Below are positions 33,000 to 44,928 of a stretch of 64,000 nucleotides of DNA, piece after piece (the first letter of the stretch is position 1; each line of letters starts with the position of its first letter). A program made the position numbers and the translations under genes. The notes below the pieces were generated by a model. It had not been told where the DNA came from, searched no databases, and saw only the letters and a program-made list of their open reading frames with translations. The stretch lies in the NCBI GenBank assembly GCA_036346255.1, contig CM070617.1:23921080-23985079 (forward strand), read 5' to 3'. The DNA comes from Ampelocalamus luodianensis. Taxonomy: Eukaryota > Streptophyta > Magnoliopsida > Poales > Poaceae.

Positions 33000-34171
33000 T
33001 GAATTGGAGAAAAGGTAAGAACCCTAAAGTCACCCCTGCGGTCAGTTTATATAACCGTACGCTTGAAATGAAACGCCGTGGAAAGTCAACGGTTCCCACC
33101 GCTTCGGGAATTGCTCTAACGAACAGATTCTCTTAAATCTGCTTGTTCGAGAAAACCGAGGCTATCTTCACACCTCAAGCGAAATTACCTTCTTGGCCAA
33201 GTATATTTCTGGTCAAACGAAATACTAGTCGGAAAGGTTTTACTTCCGATCATCGTGCCACGATCACTTCGTAGTCGTAAGATTTTCTACGACTACCTCG
33301 TAGTTGTGAGATTTTCAACAAACTTTCTTGACCAAGTATATTTCTAGTCAAATGAAACACGTGTTGAAGAGTTTTTCCTTCAACCTTCATCCTACAACCA
33401 CCTCCTGATCGTAAGAACATCTATAACTCCTTTCCTAAGTAAGTTATTTTCACTTGAAGCTAGAGGCTAGATGACAAGGGTCTAATAATCCTTATTTTAC
33501 TATTTATCTGTAATTAATATTATGGGTAAATATGACATCACACGGCTATTAAATATACCCCTTATAGTCTTAAGGGGGAGGCCAATCAGGTGGTCGTAAG
33601 TTCTTTTACGACCATCCCCATAGTCATAAGTTTTTCTACGACTACCACGTGATCATAAATTCTTCTACGATCACCTCTGGTCGTAAGTTCTTCTACGACC
33701 AGCTCTGTCACGACTTTCTCATAGTTAATTGGGTCCACTTGCCTGTAGGCCCAATTGATTACGGGATCTGAGCAGCCAATATACGTAATTATTCTCTAGA
33801 GTAGCTGCATGTAACGCACCATTATCTCTGATTGATAATCGCTAGGCTACGTGGGGAGGTTACTACTCCGGTGATTACTATCATTATTACGGAATAATGG
33901 GGCGCCTCTTGACCTGAAATGATTACCTCTTCATGTACTATAAAAGGACTTCAGTCAGAGAGAAATGAGAAGAGGGCGATGGGAGACACAATCAATAGCA
34001 GCACTAGCATAAGTCTTTCCCACTGATTGTAACCAGCATACGCAATACAATACACACATGAGTAGGGTTTTTATTCTCTCTAGATAAGACCCGAACCTAT
34101 CTGCGTGATCAATTGTGGAGACCCCCGAATCAAACAATCTTTACGTAAGATCGGTTCTAAAACACCGACAG
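33000..34171 (+). mobile_element. LTR-like retroelement fragment
   Basis: The right end reads AAACACCGACA at 34171, an LTR-type CA end. About 230 bp before it a TATA-type ACTATAAAAGGACTTC (about 33939) is followed by an R/U5-like stretch. Before it, at 33560-33720, a GGTCGTAAGTTCTTCTACGA phrase recurs in at least four variants. I could not find the left end, a TSD or a primer-binding site, so this may be a solo or truncated LTR. Confidence 0.4.
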
Positions 34172-34319
34172 GATTGTTAGGCCTTGGTACGCATGCACAT
34201 ATGCACCATATTTTCTATTCATGTAGTTATACAATAGTCAATTTGTATGGCAAATTGTGGTGCGCTTGATGCGAACAATTGGTTGGTTATTCATATCTTA
34301 AAGATGAAGGATTCCCCGG

Positions 34320-34615
34320 CCCTTGGGAACTCCACATAGGCTTTTTTGCGAAAAGGTCCCTGAGATTTCTAAAATCACGCTCAGGTCCTCCGTGTCAATT
34401 TATTTTGCAAAAAGCCCCCGTTGTTTCTAAAATCATGTCGAGGTCCTCCACATTAGTTTTTTTTGTGGAACGTCCCATGTTGTTTTTGAAATCACGCCGA
34501 GGTCCTCCCTGTCTTTTTTTTTGCGAAAAGCCCCTGCGGTTTCCGAAATAACATCGAGGTCCCACTCTATTTTTGCGAAAAGCCCCTTGTGATTTTTTAA
34601 ATTGCATCATGGTCC
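34320..34615 (+). repeat. Tandem repeat, about 63 bp x 4-5
   Basis: Units contain TTTTGCGAAAAG(CC/GT)CCC, then T(T/G)TTTCTAAAATCA, then CGAGGTCC(T/C)CC. They are diverged (roughly 75-85% between neighbours by eye). The last unit runs into CATGGTCCCTTAACC. Known plant repeats with this wording sit at the ends of some satellite-like or Helitron/MULE elements; no superfamily is assigned. Confidence 0.75.
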
Positions 34616-35367
34616 CTTAACCTACTCTACGGGCGCAGCGTAGCGCGCTTATCATCCTAGTATTAATCATTAATCAACGCATTAACGAATCAATGCATAA
34701 ACAATATGAAAACTCTTATTAGCTCATTTGCCAAAGGGTATATCAGGCATTTTTTTTCATTCAAGACAATAAGCTAATTCAAGAAAAAAAGGCTACCAAA
34801 CACCTTGGCTTGGCTTAAAAGCAAACTACTTATAAGTTGCTTAAGCTGAAAAGCTAGTTTTAGGCCTTGTTGGGGGGGGGGGCTGTAGCTTTGCTGAAAA
34901 GCTATTTTTGGCTTTCTAGGTTGAAAAGCAGCTGTAGTTGGTGACTGTAGCTTTTTTGAGAGGTTGTTTGATAGTATGGATTTTTGTTGGGCTGACTAGT
35001 TACTTCATCTGTGGATGAATGTTAAATTGTCTGAAATACATTTGAGGATTCTGAAGGCATATTTGTGTGCTAATTTAGCATAAGTATGATTGTTTTTTAT
35101 TCTTTTGCAAAAAATATTGATGAAACGACTTAATTGCACTTAGTTATGAACAATTGAGCAAATTGAACTTACTTATACCCAGCACCAACTATAAAAGAAA
35201 TTTTAGAACCCAGTGAATGCAAAAGGATCATGCCTCCAATGTGACAGAACCTGATACTATTACATATAATGTATCGAGTACAAACTGATACAAGGATTAT
35301 TCCATTCAAACATCATTCAATTCATACAAATAAGTGACAAACTAATATAAATGCTCTCATACATTGA

Positions 35368-35499
35368 TTACATCATGTTCAATAATTCAGAAAAATCAAT
35401 GGTTCCATTCCTATCAGCATCAAACTCATTGACCATATCCTGTAATTCATCTTCAGTGTGGTTTTGACCCAAGGTCCTCATCTCAACTCCTAGTTCTTT
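35368..35499 (-). pseudogene. Calmodulin gene fragment (second EF-hand)
   Basis: 43 codons from K/ELGVEMRTLGQN through TEDELQDMVNEFDADRNG to TIDFSELLNMM and a stop at 35368-35370. This aligns with calmodulin residues about 30-72, covering the end of EF-hand 1 and all of EF-hand 2. The calcium loop DADRNGTIDFSE keeps its acidic positions. Full calmodulin has 149 residues and four EF-hands; here nothing precedes or follows. Two short direct repeats of GCATCCCCAATGAAATG lie just upstream (35500-35550). Most likely a fragment captured by a transposon. Confidence 0.8.
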
Positions 35500-36229
35500 G
35501 CATCCCCAATGAAATGTACATGTAAGGATGCATCCCCAATGAAATGGAAGCATCAAATTGATGAAAAAAGTAAGATTCTTGGAATTAGAAGGCAATTACA
35601 CAAGTGCACAAAATGGTCGAGCACTAAACATGGAGACAATTTCATTTATGTTCATCAAAATCACATCAAAATATGTAAAAAAGAAAAGAAAAGGGAGTTG
35701 AGGGTGGCGTCGGGACCAGAGGGAGCATCATCGGTAGACCACCGTTGGGAATGGAGGGGGCGGAGGGGAGGAGCGGCGAGGCTGCCCGAATTTAAGAGAG
35801 AAGGGCGGCGGGGGTCGAATGGAGCTAAAGGGGAGGCGAAGGGGAGCAGCCGACGGAGGGGAGGGCGGTTGGGGGAGGAGCGGCGGGGCCAATTGGATCT
35901 TAGGGAGAAGGGCGGAGGGGAGGGCGGTTAGGGGAGGAGCCGTCGAAGGAGAGCAGCCGACCGAGGGGAAAGGGCGGTAGGGCCAGCAGGATCCGAGGGA
36001 GTGCATCTTGTGAGGAGGCTGGAGGAGGAAGAAATGAGGGTGGGAGTGTTGAGTTGTGGTCTTATTACAGTGGCAAAGGTGAGTAATTTCAATGAAACTT
36101 TAGGGGCATATGTCTAACTCTCGTTCGCAGAAAGCCAGAAATGCAACTCTCCTCTAGCTTTAGCTTTGGCTTACACCAAAAGCACTTATGAAGTTGGTCT
36201 GTTTGGAGGGACTTCTAGCTTTTTAGAAG

Positions 36230-36900
36230 AGTTAATTCCTTATTTGCAATTGGAAGTTGGCGAGCTCCCTAAAATACTATCGAAAAATTGGTCATCCTTG
36301 TATGCTACTCGTTCTCAACTTTAATCCCTTCTTTGCCACTCCGGTCAGTTGACCATGTATTTGACCGTTGACTTGGACGCGAAAAGATAATTTTGCCCCT
36401 AAGTATGCTAAGATCTTTAGGAAATTGTTTGACATAGTAATATAGTTCTAAAAATATGAAATTTTTCGGGGAAGTTCCTGGCATAGTGTAGATTATTCTG
36501 TAATTTTTATAGGGTTTTATTTGCAACATATTTTTCTCTAAAAATATTTCAATTACAACCGAAAATTTAAAGATTTTTAGAGAAAAATATGTTGCAAATA
36601 AAACCCTATAAAAATTACAGAATAATCTATACTATGTCAGGAACTTCTCTTAAAAATTTAATAATTTTTAGAACTATATTACTATGTCAAACAATTCTCT
36701 AAAGGTTTTAGTCCTAAATAATGCACTTAGAGGCAAAATCGTCTTTTCGCGTCCAAGTCAACAGTCAAATCCACGGTCAACTGACCGGAGTGGCAAAGAA
36801 GGGATTAAAGTTGAAAACGAGTGGCATACAAAAAATGAGCAATTTTTCGATGGCATTTTAGGGAGCTCGCCAACTTCTAATGGCAAATAAAGAATTAACT
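36230..36900. mobile_element. Foldback element, 671 bp, with 11-bp TSD
   Basis: The whole element is one long inverted repeat: arms of about 320-330 bp (36230-36555 and about 36570-36900) meet around 36556-36569. The ends read AGTTAATTCCTTATTTGC and GGCAAATAAAGAATTAACT. The perfect 11-bp duplication CTTTTTAGAAG lies at 36219-36229 and 36901-36911. TSD length and long TIRs fit a Mutator-like MITE. A transcript would fold into a near-perfect long hairpin, a good small-RNA source. Arms differ by scattered changes and one small indel. Confidence 0.88.
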
Positions 36901-36969
36901 CTTTTTAGAAGCAGAAGCTGACTTTAAACCCTCCAAACAGGGCCTTAAGCTAAAAAGCTTAAGCCCAAA

Positions 36970-37670
36970 CAAACAGACCCTTTATATATAGTTTTAGATA
37001 GCACAACTGCATGTCTTTAAAAATCACCCGCCTAACCCATAAAAGCACTTTGTACTGTTCATACATGGAATAATCATGTGCTCCCAACGTTTTAGCAGTG
37101 CAAATGGTCATGAAAAAAATGTGAACATTGACACAAAATCAATCTATCATAACACAAAATTTCAAATCGAAATTTGATCTACACATTGAGAAACAAAAAG
37201 ATAAATTCTGCTGAAAAGATAAAGTTATTATTAACTGAATTTGTCTTTTTTGTTTCTCTCGATATACATTGCATTTTGAATTGAATTTTTGTAGAATACT
37301 TTTATATCATACCCTATCTAACAAAAAAATTGAAATTTTTCATGACCTTTGCTCTATTTTTTTTAGCGAATGGAGTATGTGTAGCACCACGGATTGGAAT
37401 CATCTGCATTAAAGCTACCAATGGCAGACGCGGTCTAATCGAAAATTAAAGATCTAGATCAATTGCTACAGTAAACTGCTTGCCTCCTCCCGAAACATTG
37501 TTCACACAGTGACATCTGCGATACTCCACCGTAATCTTGGGAGCACAGGATAGTCTTTTTTTCGAGAAGGCATTAAGCCCTGCTTTTATAGAAAGCGAAA
37601 TAACCGGTAATACAACAGTCCAGAAAAACAAAAGCAGACAAAGGAACAATGGGAACACCAGTTATCAGTC
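36970..37670. other. Spacer left of the second copia element
   Basis: AT-rich, no gene recognised. At about 37550-37625 a TTTTTTTCGAGAAGGCATTA phrase of the kind common in grass repeat ends occurs, but no element could be bounded. Confidence 0.45.
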
Positions 37671-37675
37671 TAGAG

Positions 37676-37947
37676 TGTTAAGAAACTGGGCCCAGGACCA
37701 GGAGTCCTGGCCCAAGGTGGGCTCCTCATCCCAAACCCTAGCAGGGCGTAGCCTATAAATAGGGGGTGCTATTCATTGTAAACGACTGATCGATGGATGA
37801 AGGAATAAAGAGAAGCAAGAAGTCCCCCTACATCTCTGTGTTTTATCTCTTATTCTGTTCTTGTTGTTCATGCATTGTTCTTACGATTGTACGCTTGTCT
37901 ACGAGGTAATCGCTCGGACTGGACTCGCCAGCGACGGTTCCTTAACA
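37676..37947 (+). repeat. 5' LTR of the 37.7-kb copia element
   Basis: 272 bp, TGTTAAG...CTTAACA. A CCTATAAATAGGGGGTGC promoter box lies near 37752-37760. The first 50 bp, with a CCAGGACCAGGAGTCCTGG palindrome, differ from the other LTR; the rest is nearly identical. Confidence 0.92.
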
Positions 37948-38084
37948 CGTTATCAGCACGATCGACTCTCCTCGCATCGAAAAGGTAACCGTCGATGAAC
38001 GACGCTCGTAGATTGAATCGTTTTTCCTAGATTGCTTTCAATTCTGCAAATTTGGCTTTCTAGATTGGTTTCCTACGGTGCAAA

Positions 38085-39230
38085 TCTTCTCTAATCTACC
38101 GCGAGCCGACTTGAAGTCGCCGGCCAAGCCGATCGGTAGATTGCATGAAAGAGTACATGATGATTGTACCGTAGATAGTAGATGCAATCGCATGAAAGGC
38201 ATCATGTGCATGGCACCGCCTGCAAGCGGCTGTCACTACCTCCGCGACACGTTACCGGTCGGCATAGTCCGCCATCACGTACCGCCACGGAGGCAACGAC
38301 AGTGCCACGTCGCTAGCACGCGGCAAGCACGCACATGTCGGCATGAAGCCGCGCCTCCGTTGCAATACCGTATTACATTGCATAGCATACATTTGCATGA
38401 ATGAACAATAATGAAAAGAAAAAACGCCGCCGCCATGTAGAGCCACCGCCGCCGCTGCGCGGCCGCCGTTGGCTCTGGCGTGGCGCCGTCACCGCCTGTG
38501 GCCGCCACCGCCAAGCATGGGCTCCCACGGCCGCCTCCGTCTCCCGCCGGCACCGGAACACCGCCATAGTCTGGCCCCGCACGGCCCGCCGACCCTTCCG
38601 CACGGTGCTGCCGCTCGAAGCCGAAGCGCCGCCCCGCCGCCCGAAGCGGCGCCCCGCCGTCGGCCCTCCTGCTCCGCTCGCTCGCACCGCTTGTAGCCGC
38701 ACCGGTGATGATCGCCGGCCATGCATCACCCAAAGAAAAAGAAAAGGAGGGGGAGCAAAAGAGGGGAGGGATCGCCGAACTCGGCTCGTAGCCGACGGCG
38801 CCGCCAGCATCATCGCCGCGCCGCGCGCCTCTCGCCCGCGGCCAGCAGCACGCCGCACCGTGATCGAGCCGCGCGCCGCGGCACCAACGAGCCGGTCGCA
38901 TGAAGTCGCCGGAGCCGCCTCCCGCACGAGGCCGACGCCGCCGCGCTTGGAGCCGCGTCTATGCCGGCCGCCCACTTTCAGCCACACGCGGCCGCGCTTG
39001 GAGCCGCACCCACCACGTTGAAGGCGCCGCCGCAGCCGTTTTTGAGCCGCCGCAAAGCCCCACCGCCGCCCGCCGCCGCGATACGCCAACCGCCGGCGAG
39101 CGGCCGCTCTCGCCTCCCGCGACGGATCGCACGAGTGGTCGCCGCCGCCGAGCCGGGCCACGCCGCCCGTGCGTGATCACCAGCCGCCGCCACCTCCTTT
39201 GAATGCGGGCAGGGAAACCCTACCCGTGCG
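38085..39230 (+). other. GC-rich leader of the copia element
   Basis: About 1 kb of very GC-rich CCGCCG-type sequence between the primer-binding region and gag. It carries a 206-codon frame on + (38401-39021) and a 262-codon frame on - (38373-39161), both low-complexity Arg/Pro/Ala. No domain was recognised. I read it as the element's untranslated leader, possibly with an inserted GC-rich host fragment. Confidence 0.5.
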
Positions 39231-39879
39231 CATTTTTAGCCGGCAAGGGTGGGCCGACTTGGGCCGGAAAAGAGGACAAGGGCCCATGGGAACAGCCCAA
39301 TAACCGGGAAAAGAAAGAAAAAAAACGGAAAAAAAGGAGGTTTTGCAAAGGTCCTTCGGATTCGAAAATCACGGGGATCCTTACGGGTAAATTTTTCTCA
39401 GATCTTGAAATTTTACGTGTTAACCCTTGTAAGTTGCTGATTTCATTTGAAAAGTCATTTTCCACAGAAAAGGACCTCGGGAATTCAAATTTTGAATATT
39501 TTTTTTTGAGCATATGAAGCATGTTTAACTTTGTTATTGTTATTTCTATGCAATCTATTTTCTGTATTTACTGTTTTTGATTATCTGTGATTGTTTATAT
39601 TACTTTTAATCACTGGAAATAGCAGTAAATCATGAAAAATGCATAAAAATATATTTGAATACTGAACTCAGTTCGATGAGCATTATGAGAATTTTGCAAC
39701 CATTTTATGCAGATTACTAGCAGTAATCCTTTGAACTTTTTGCATGAATATGAATATGACTGGCATCACGAACCAGTAGTTCAAAGTACTGACCCAGCAT
39801 GGCCAGAATTTGTATAGAATTTGTATCAGTCTTCAATCCTGTGGTAATGTAATCATAGATGAGTAGAAGATTGAGAAGA

Positions 39880-42800
39880 CTCTCTCTACCTTTCACCCAA
39901 ATGCGGTGTAATCACGCGCAACTATCATCAAGACGGCTACATGAAGTATGCCGAATTAATTGACATCATGCAAGTTGCAGAAGCTCAAGATGATGTTCTA
40001 AGAAAGAACTTCATCTCACAGCCACCTAGTAGCAATGTTGGCCATGAAGCCACTACTAGTAGCTACAAGGTGATAAAATCTCTCACGAAGAGAGGGCAAG
40101 AAGGATAAGGTAGTGCGTCGCACATTATTGATGTTTTCGGTCTAGGAAAAGGGCAAATGACAACATGAGGCATACCTCGCCATTGCAGGCATAGAGGATT
40201 CACATTTATTAGTTGCACATTATGGATGTGGACAGCCCGATGCGCACCCCATCATCCCTCCTTTGGACATCGCAGTGGCCGCAGCCGTAGCTGCCCAAGA
40301 GGAGAAGATCGCGCATGGAGCCGATTGAGGCAGAAGTTCCTGAATACTTCGCCGATTCGATCTAGTGCACGCATTGCACTTGGATCTTTTATAGCAACCT
40401 GCAGTTTGTAATTGAAGCAGAATTTTGAATTATTGAATAATGGTTACAAGCTCTAGGAGAGCAAAGCATTAAATTCTTATTACGAGTCATGCAAGACTTA
40501 TTTTCCCGTCTTTATAATAGCAAGTTACGTTCTGATATCTGAAGTATTTTATTTATGTGTTGCTTGCTTTCTGCTACATATTAATAAAGTACATTATAGT
40601 AGAACGCGTGTGGCGCCCTCTGGAGGAACTGTGCTTAGCATGTAGCGGCACAACGAATACCATCCTGAGAGAAATAGAATTTTTTCGGTCGATCGGCAAA
40701 GAATCTTTGGTAGTCTTACGATAATCATGACGTGATACTTGTATAATAGGCCCAGGAAGGGCCATAATTATACTCCCAACGGGCACAACTTTGGTCATTG
40801 AAGAAGACTTGTTGTACCCAGAATCGACTAGAACTCTCAAGGATTTTTGCGCTAACAGTTTCCATGTAGAGACTGAAGAAGAGTATGGTACAGAATACAT
40901 GCTCATTACAAAGCGTGAAGAAAGTGAAAAATAGCATTAGAATATCTTCCTTCATATGAAATTGGGCTATACTACACTAATATTAAGGCACTGCGCAGCT
41001 ATCTTGCCACAAAACCGTATTTAGAAGCTCTGAACTTTTCTATCTCTGGCATGATAGATTATGCCGCCTAGGTCTTAGGATGATGAGAAATATAATTAAC
41101 AATTCACAGGGACATGATATGAATATAAAGAATTTCCCGAATCTGGAAGATTTTGTGTGCCCCGCATATGCCACCGGGAAATTAATTATTAGACCTTTTG
41201 CTCTCAAAGCGAAGGATGAAGTCCCTGCATTCCTGAACCGTATCCAGGGAGACATTTGCGGTCTTATACAGCCCCTGTAAGGGTCATTTAGGTATTTTAT
41301 AGTGCTCATCAATGCTTCCTCGGAATGGTCGCACATATGTTTATTGTCTACGAGAAACCATACTTTTGCAAAGCCAATCTCGCAGATAATTAAATTAGAA
41401 ATATTTTCCCTGATCATCATATGAAGTCCACCTGAATGGACAACGCCAGAGAATTTACTTTGAAAGCATTTGATGATTATTGTATGAAAATGTGAATTAA
41501 AGTTGAGCATTCTATACCGCACATCCGCACCCAGAATGGACTAGCAGAACTTTGAAGAATTGTAATTTACCAACTATATGTTGGGGACGCGCAGTCCTGC
41601 TCGTAGCAGCTCTCATCAATTTAAGACCGTCGGCCTATAACATCCATCCAACTATGCAACTAGCGCAAGGGTCAGCACTGAAAACTTCTCATCTTCGCAG
41701 GTTGGTTTGCAAGGGTTATATACCTATACCACCACCGCAGCGAACTGCAATGGGTCTTCTCCGAAAGTCTGGGATATACGTTGGTTATGAGACAACATCC
41801 ATAATCAAGTATTTGGACCCTATGACTGGAGATTTGTATAATACCCGATTCGCTGATAGTACAATAGATGAGATTAATTTCCCGTCATTAGGGGGAGGAA
41901 ATCAACCCTTGATGATAATGTCGGGAAATAATTGATGTCTAGAAGACATTTGAAGTCCAGAAGATAATTGAAATCTATGCATATGACCCGAGCACTAGTG
42001 AAGCAAATAGAGAAGTTTGGAAGATAATTGCAGTCCAGAAGATAATTGAATTGAAGTCTAGAAGACAATTGAAGTCCAGAAGATAATTGATTTGCAAGTA
42101 TTAGCGAATCAACTGCCAGACTACTTTAGTGATTTGAAGAGCGTGAATAAGTAGCATTTGCCTGCAAGCAATGCACCGGAGAGGGTTGAAATACCATTGA
42201 AGGTATCCCTAATCCCGTCCAGAGGCCTCAGAATAAAAGGACGAGAACTCCGGTCCCTCGAATCCGGCAACCGGGGGCGCTGGTGAAAAAGGATAAGAAG
42301 GACTTGACACGTACCGATCACCAAGTGCCCGAACTGAAGGGTAGCGGTTGAGACACGGCATCGGTATGGAACCTTCAGAAAAGGCATACAAGAATTGAAC
42401 ATCCCCATGAAGGGAGACATCAGCATGGATGTGTGCGCACACATCGGAGCTGAAAAACTAAAGGGACTTGCCCCGCAATGAAGCAGCGGTGAGCAAGTAG
42501 AAGCATTAAAAGAATCGCCACTTGAAGAAATAAGTTATAAAACTTTATGACCTCGGGAGAACCTTTGAATATTACAACAGCCAATGTCGACACTTACTTT
42601 GCAAAGAAACTTGCCACAATCATCAATCTTGATCCGAGCACGCATCGCTCGATAAATCAAAGAAAAGATCGATTGGAAGAAGGCAATAGAAATTGAATTA
42701 TTCTCTCAGAATAAAAGAAAGGTGTTTTGGGCTTGTAAGCCGCACGCCTCCCCTTGTACACCCTGTAGGGCATAAGTGGGTATTTGTTCGAAGAGAAATA

Positions 42801-44160
42801 AAAAGAAGCAAGGCTCGTTGAACAAGGTTTCACCGGACATCCGGAAGATGATTATGAAGAAACCTATTCCCGGTCATGGCGGAACTCCCTTTAAATATTT
42901 ATCTCAATGGCGGTGAACTTGAAGTTAAAAGTGAAATTGATGGATGAGGTACCAAGATACCTTTATGAAATATTGGATTCGGACATTTATATGAAGATAC
43001 AGAATGTATCATCATCCCGAATCAAAAGCAGAGCAAATAGAAATATGTACAGTGTGAAACTCGAGAAAGTCATTATACGAACTTAAGCAATCAGTGTAAT
43101 GTGGTATAATCGCTTGCGACTTTCTATGCAAGAAAGGCTACGAACAATGAGAATAATCTCTGTGTATTTATACGACGATCCCGAATGGATTTTGTATAAT
43201 CTCGGTGTATGAAGATAATATGAATATCATCTAACCACAAGGATATTAAGAAAGCAAGCTCTTACAGAGTCGAGTCCAAAAGAAAGGTTTGGGTAAAACC
43301 AAATATTGCTTAGGCTTGCGGCTTGAGCATGCCCCTGAAGGGATATTAGTGCATCAGTCAGCCTACACTCAGAAAGTGTTAGAAAGGTTCGACTTTGCGA
43401 AGGCATACCCTTTGAAAGTGCCAATGGTCGGAGATCTTTGCGGCAAGACAAAGACCGTCTGCACCTAAAGAAGAGGGGAGGAAGTCACGGGACCGAATTC
43501 CCACACCGAAGTGCAATAGAAGCACTAATGTATTTAGCAAACTGTACTAGAATGGATATTGCATTTGCCGTGAACCTATTAGCAAGGTATAGTACAAAAC
43601 CTACCAAAGGTATTGGTAGAGAATGAAGGACATCTTTCAATACCTCCAAAGAAGCAAAGAATTTAGTCTGTTCTACAGAAAGAACCAAGACTTAACTATG
43701 AATGGCAATCTGAGATGATGGGTACTTGTAGGATCCGTGATACAACCAAATTGCAAACAGGCTATGAACTCCTATGTGGTGGAACGCAATTCCATGGAAA
43801 ACGTCTAAGCGAGTCTTGTACCGACTTGACGAACCACTCGGAAATGATAGCACCGTATGAGGCCTCACGAGAATGTGCTTGGCTTCGGCGGATGATTCAC
43901 CACATCCAAAGAATCATGTGGATTGAATGCCGCACTAACCCCACTATTATCTATGAAGATAAATGCGACTTGTGTTGCATAAGTACATATGGGTTATGTG
44001 AAGAATCCTCTCACAAGGCATATCAACCCCAAGTTCTTCTATGCTCGTGAATTGCAAAAGATGAACGTAATCAAAGCAATCGCATACTAAGTCATGTGAT
44101 AATCTTGCAGATTTATTCACTAAGTCACTTCCAAAGATCTAGCTTTGAAAGGTGCATCGT
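39880..44160 (+). pseudogene. Copia gag-pol remains, shattered
   Basis: Recognisable pieces in order: a gag stretch (GYMKYAELIDIMQVAEAQDD) near 39940-40010; the GAG-pre-integrase phrase LWHDRLCLRL near 41035-41070, with NNSQGHDMNIKNFPNLEDFV following; integrase remains at 41170-41930, including TAMGLLRKSGIYVGYETTSI near 41750; a reverse-transcriptase middle near 42870-43000 and its end (YTQKVLERFDFAKAYPLKVP) near 43365-43425; RNase H at 43490-44060; and the terminal DLFTKSLPK near 44108-44136. Nearly every 100-300 bp has a 1-2 bp indel or stop. Nothing full-length could be made. Confidence 0.88.
41930..42095 (+). repeat. Short tandem repeat in the integrase-RT linker
   Basis: GAAGTCCAGAAGATAATTGA and variants (GTCTAGAAGACAATTGA, GTTTGGAAGATAATTGC) occur about six times in 165 bp. 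Unit length is about 21 bp with gaps. The pattern suggests local slippage after the linker lost coding constraint. Confidence 0.75.
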
Positions 44161-44466
44161 GGAATTAGAATGATGAGACTTAGAGAAGTGCAGAGTCGGG
44201 GAGAATCTTCACAAACTCATTACTAAAGCTTGATCACGAAGATCGAGTACCCAAAAGGTAAATCCTGAGATTAAATGAAATTGGGTGGATTGTACTCTTT
44301 TTCCCTTGACGAGTTTTCCTGAAGTTTCTCGGCTAAGGTTTTTAATGAGGCAATTCGTGCAGCATAACAGAACATGATTCATGTACTCTTTCTCTAAATT
44401 TTTCTCACTGTGTTTTTATGGAGTTTTGATGAGACATGGACATGAAGGATGAGTGCCCAAGGGGGA

Positions 44467-44732
44467 GTGTTAAGCGGGCCCGGACCGAGAGTCCCGCCCA
44501 AGGTGGCTCCTCATCCCAAACCCTAGCAGGGCGTAGCCTATAAATAGGGGGTGCTATTCATTGTAAACGACTGATCGATGGATGAAGGAATAAAGAGAAG
44601 CAAGAAGTCCCCCTACATCTCTGTGTTTTATCTCTTATTCTGTTCTTGTTGTTCATGCATTGTTCTTACGATTCTACGCTTGTCTACGAAGTAATCGCTC
44701 GGACTGGACTCGCCAACGACGGTTCCTTAACA
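44467..44732 (+). repeat. 3' LTR of the 37.7-kb copia element
   Basis: 266 bp, preceded by AAGGGGGAG and followed by the TSD TAGAG. Compared with the 5' LTR it lacks one G of GGTGGGCTCC and has three G/A or G/C changes in the last 100 bp, apart from the differing first 50 bp. Confidence 0.92.
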
Positions 44733-44928
44733 TAGAGCACATGATATTCTCTCAACGAGTAACGACGCAAAGGACTGCATCGCCGGTCAGCTCGGAGAAA
44801 GCCAACATCCACAAATAATATTCACCTAACAGCTGGCCAGGGGTTTTCCTGGTATTAGAAAGTGCCTCGGGTAACCTTTACCGTGGTGATTCCAAACACG
44901 TAGCAACGGACGGCACTGTTTTTCCAAG

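Larger units (their letters stand above)
34860..36965. mobile_element. Candidate transposon carrying a calmodulin fragment (ends imprecise)
   Basis: The left side begins near AGGCCTTGTTGGGGG (34863), with nearby AAAAGCT/GAAAAGCTATTTTTGGC phrases. The right side ends near CCAAACAGGGCCTTAAGC (36935-36955), preceded by CTTCTAGCTTTTTAGAAG and AGAAGCTGAC. These look like inverted versions of each other, as in DNA transposons with GGCCTTGTTTGG-type ends. A calmodulin-derived frame lies inside, and the foldback at 36230 is nested in its right part. The TSD was not resolved. Confidence 0.4.
37676..44732 (+). mobile_element. Copia LTR retrotransposon, 7.1 kb, young LTRs and ruined interior
   Basis: Runs from TGTTAAG at 37676 to CTTAACA at 44732 with a perfect 5-bp TSD, TAGAG (37671-37675 and 44733-44737). 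The 5' LTR is 37676-37947 and the 3' LTR 44467-44732 (272 and 266 bp). After the first 50 bp they differ by only about four changes by eye. The polypurine tract CCAAGGGGGAG precedes the 3' LTR. The sequence after the 5' LTR (CGTTATCAGCACGA) is the primer-binding region, not the usual TGGTATCAGAGC. The interior has copia domains in order but is full of frameshifts. Confidence 0.93.

Noticed and set aside
38275..39202. 206-codon (+) and 262-codon (-) frames in the copia leader
   Set aside because: Arg/Pro/Ala low-complexity in CCGCCG-rich DNA between the LTR and gag, open in several frames at once; no recognisable motif.
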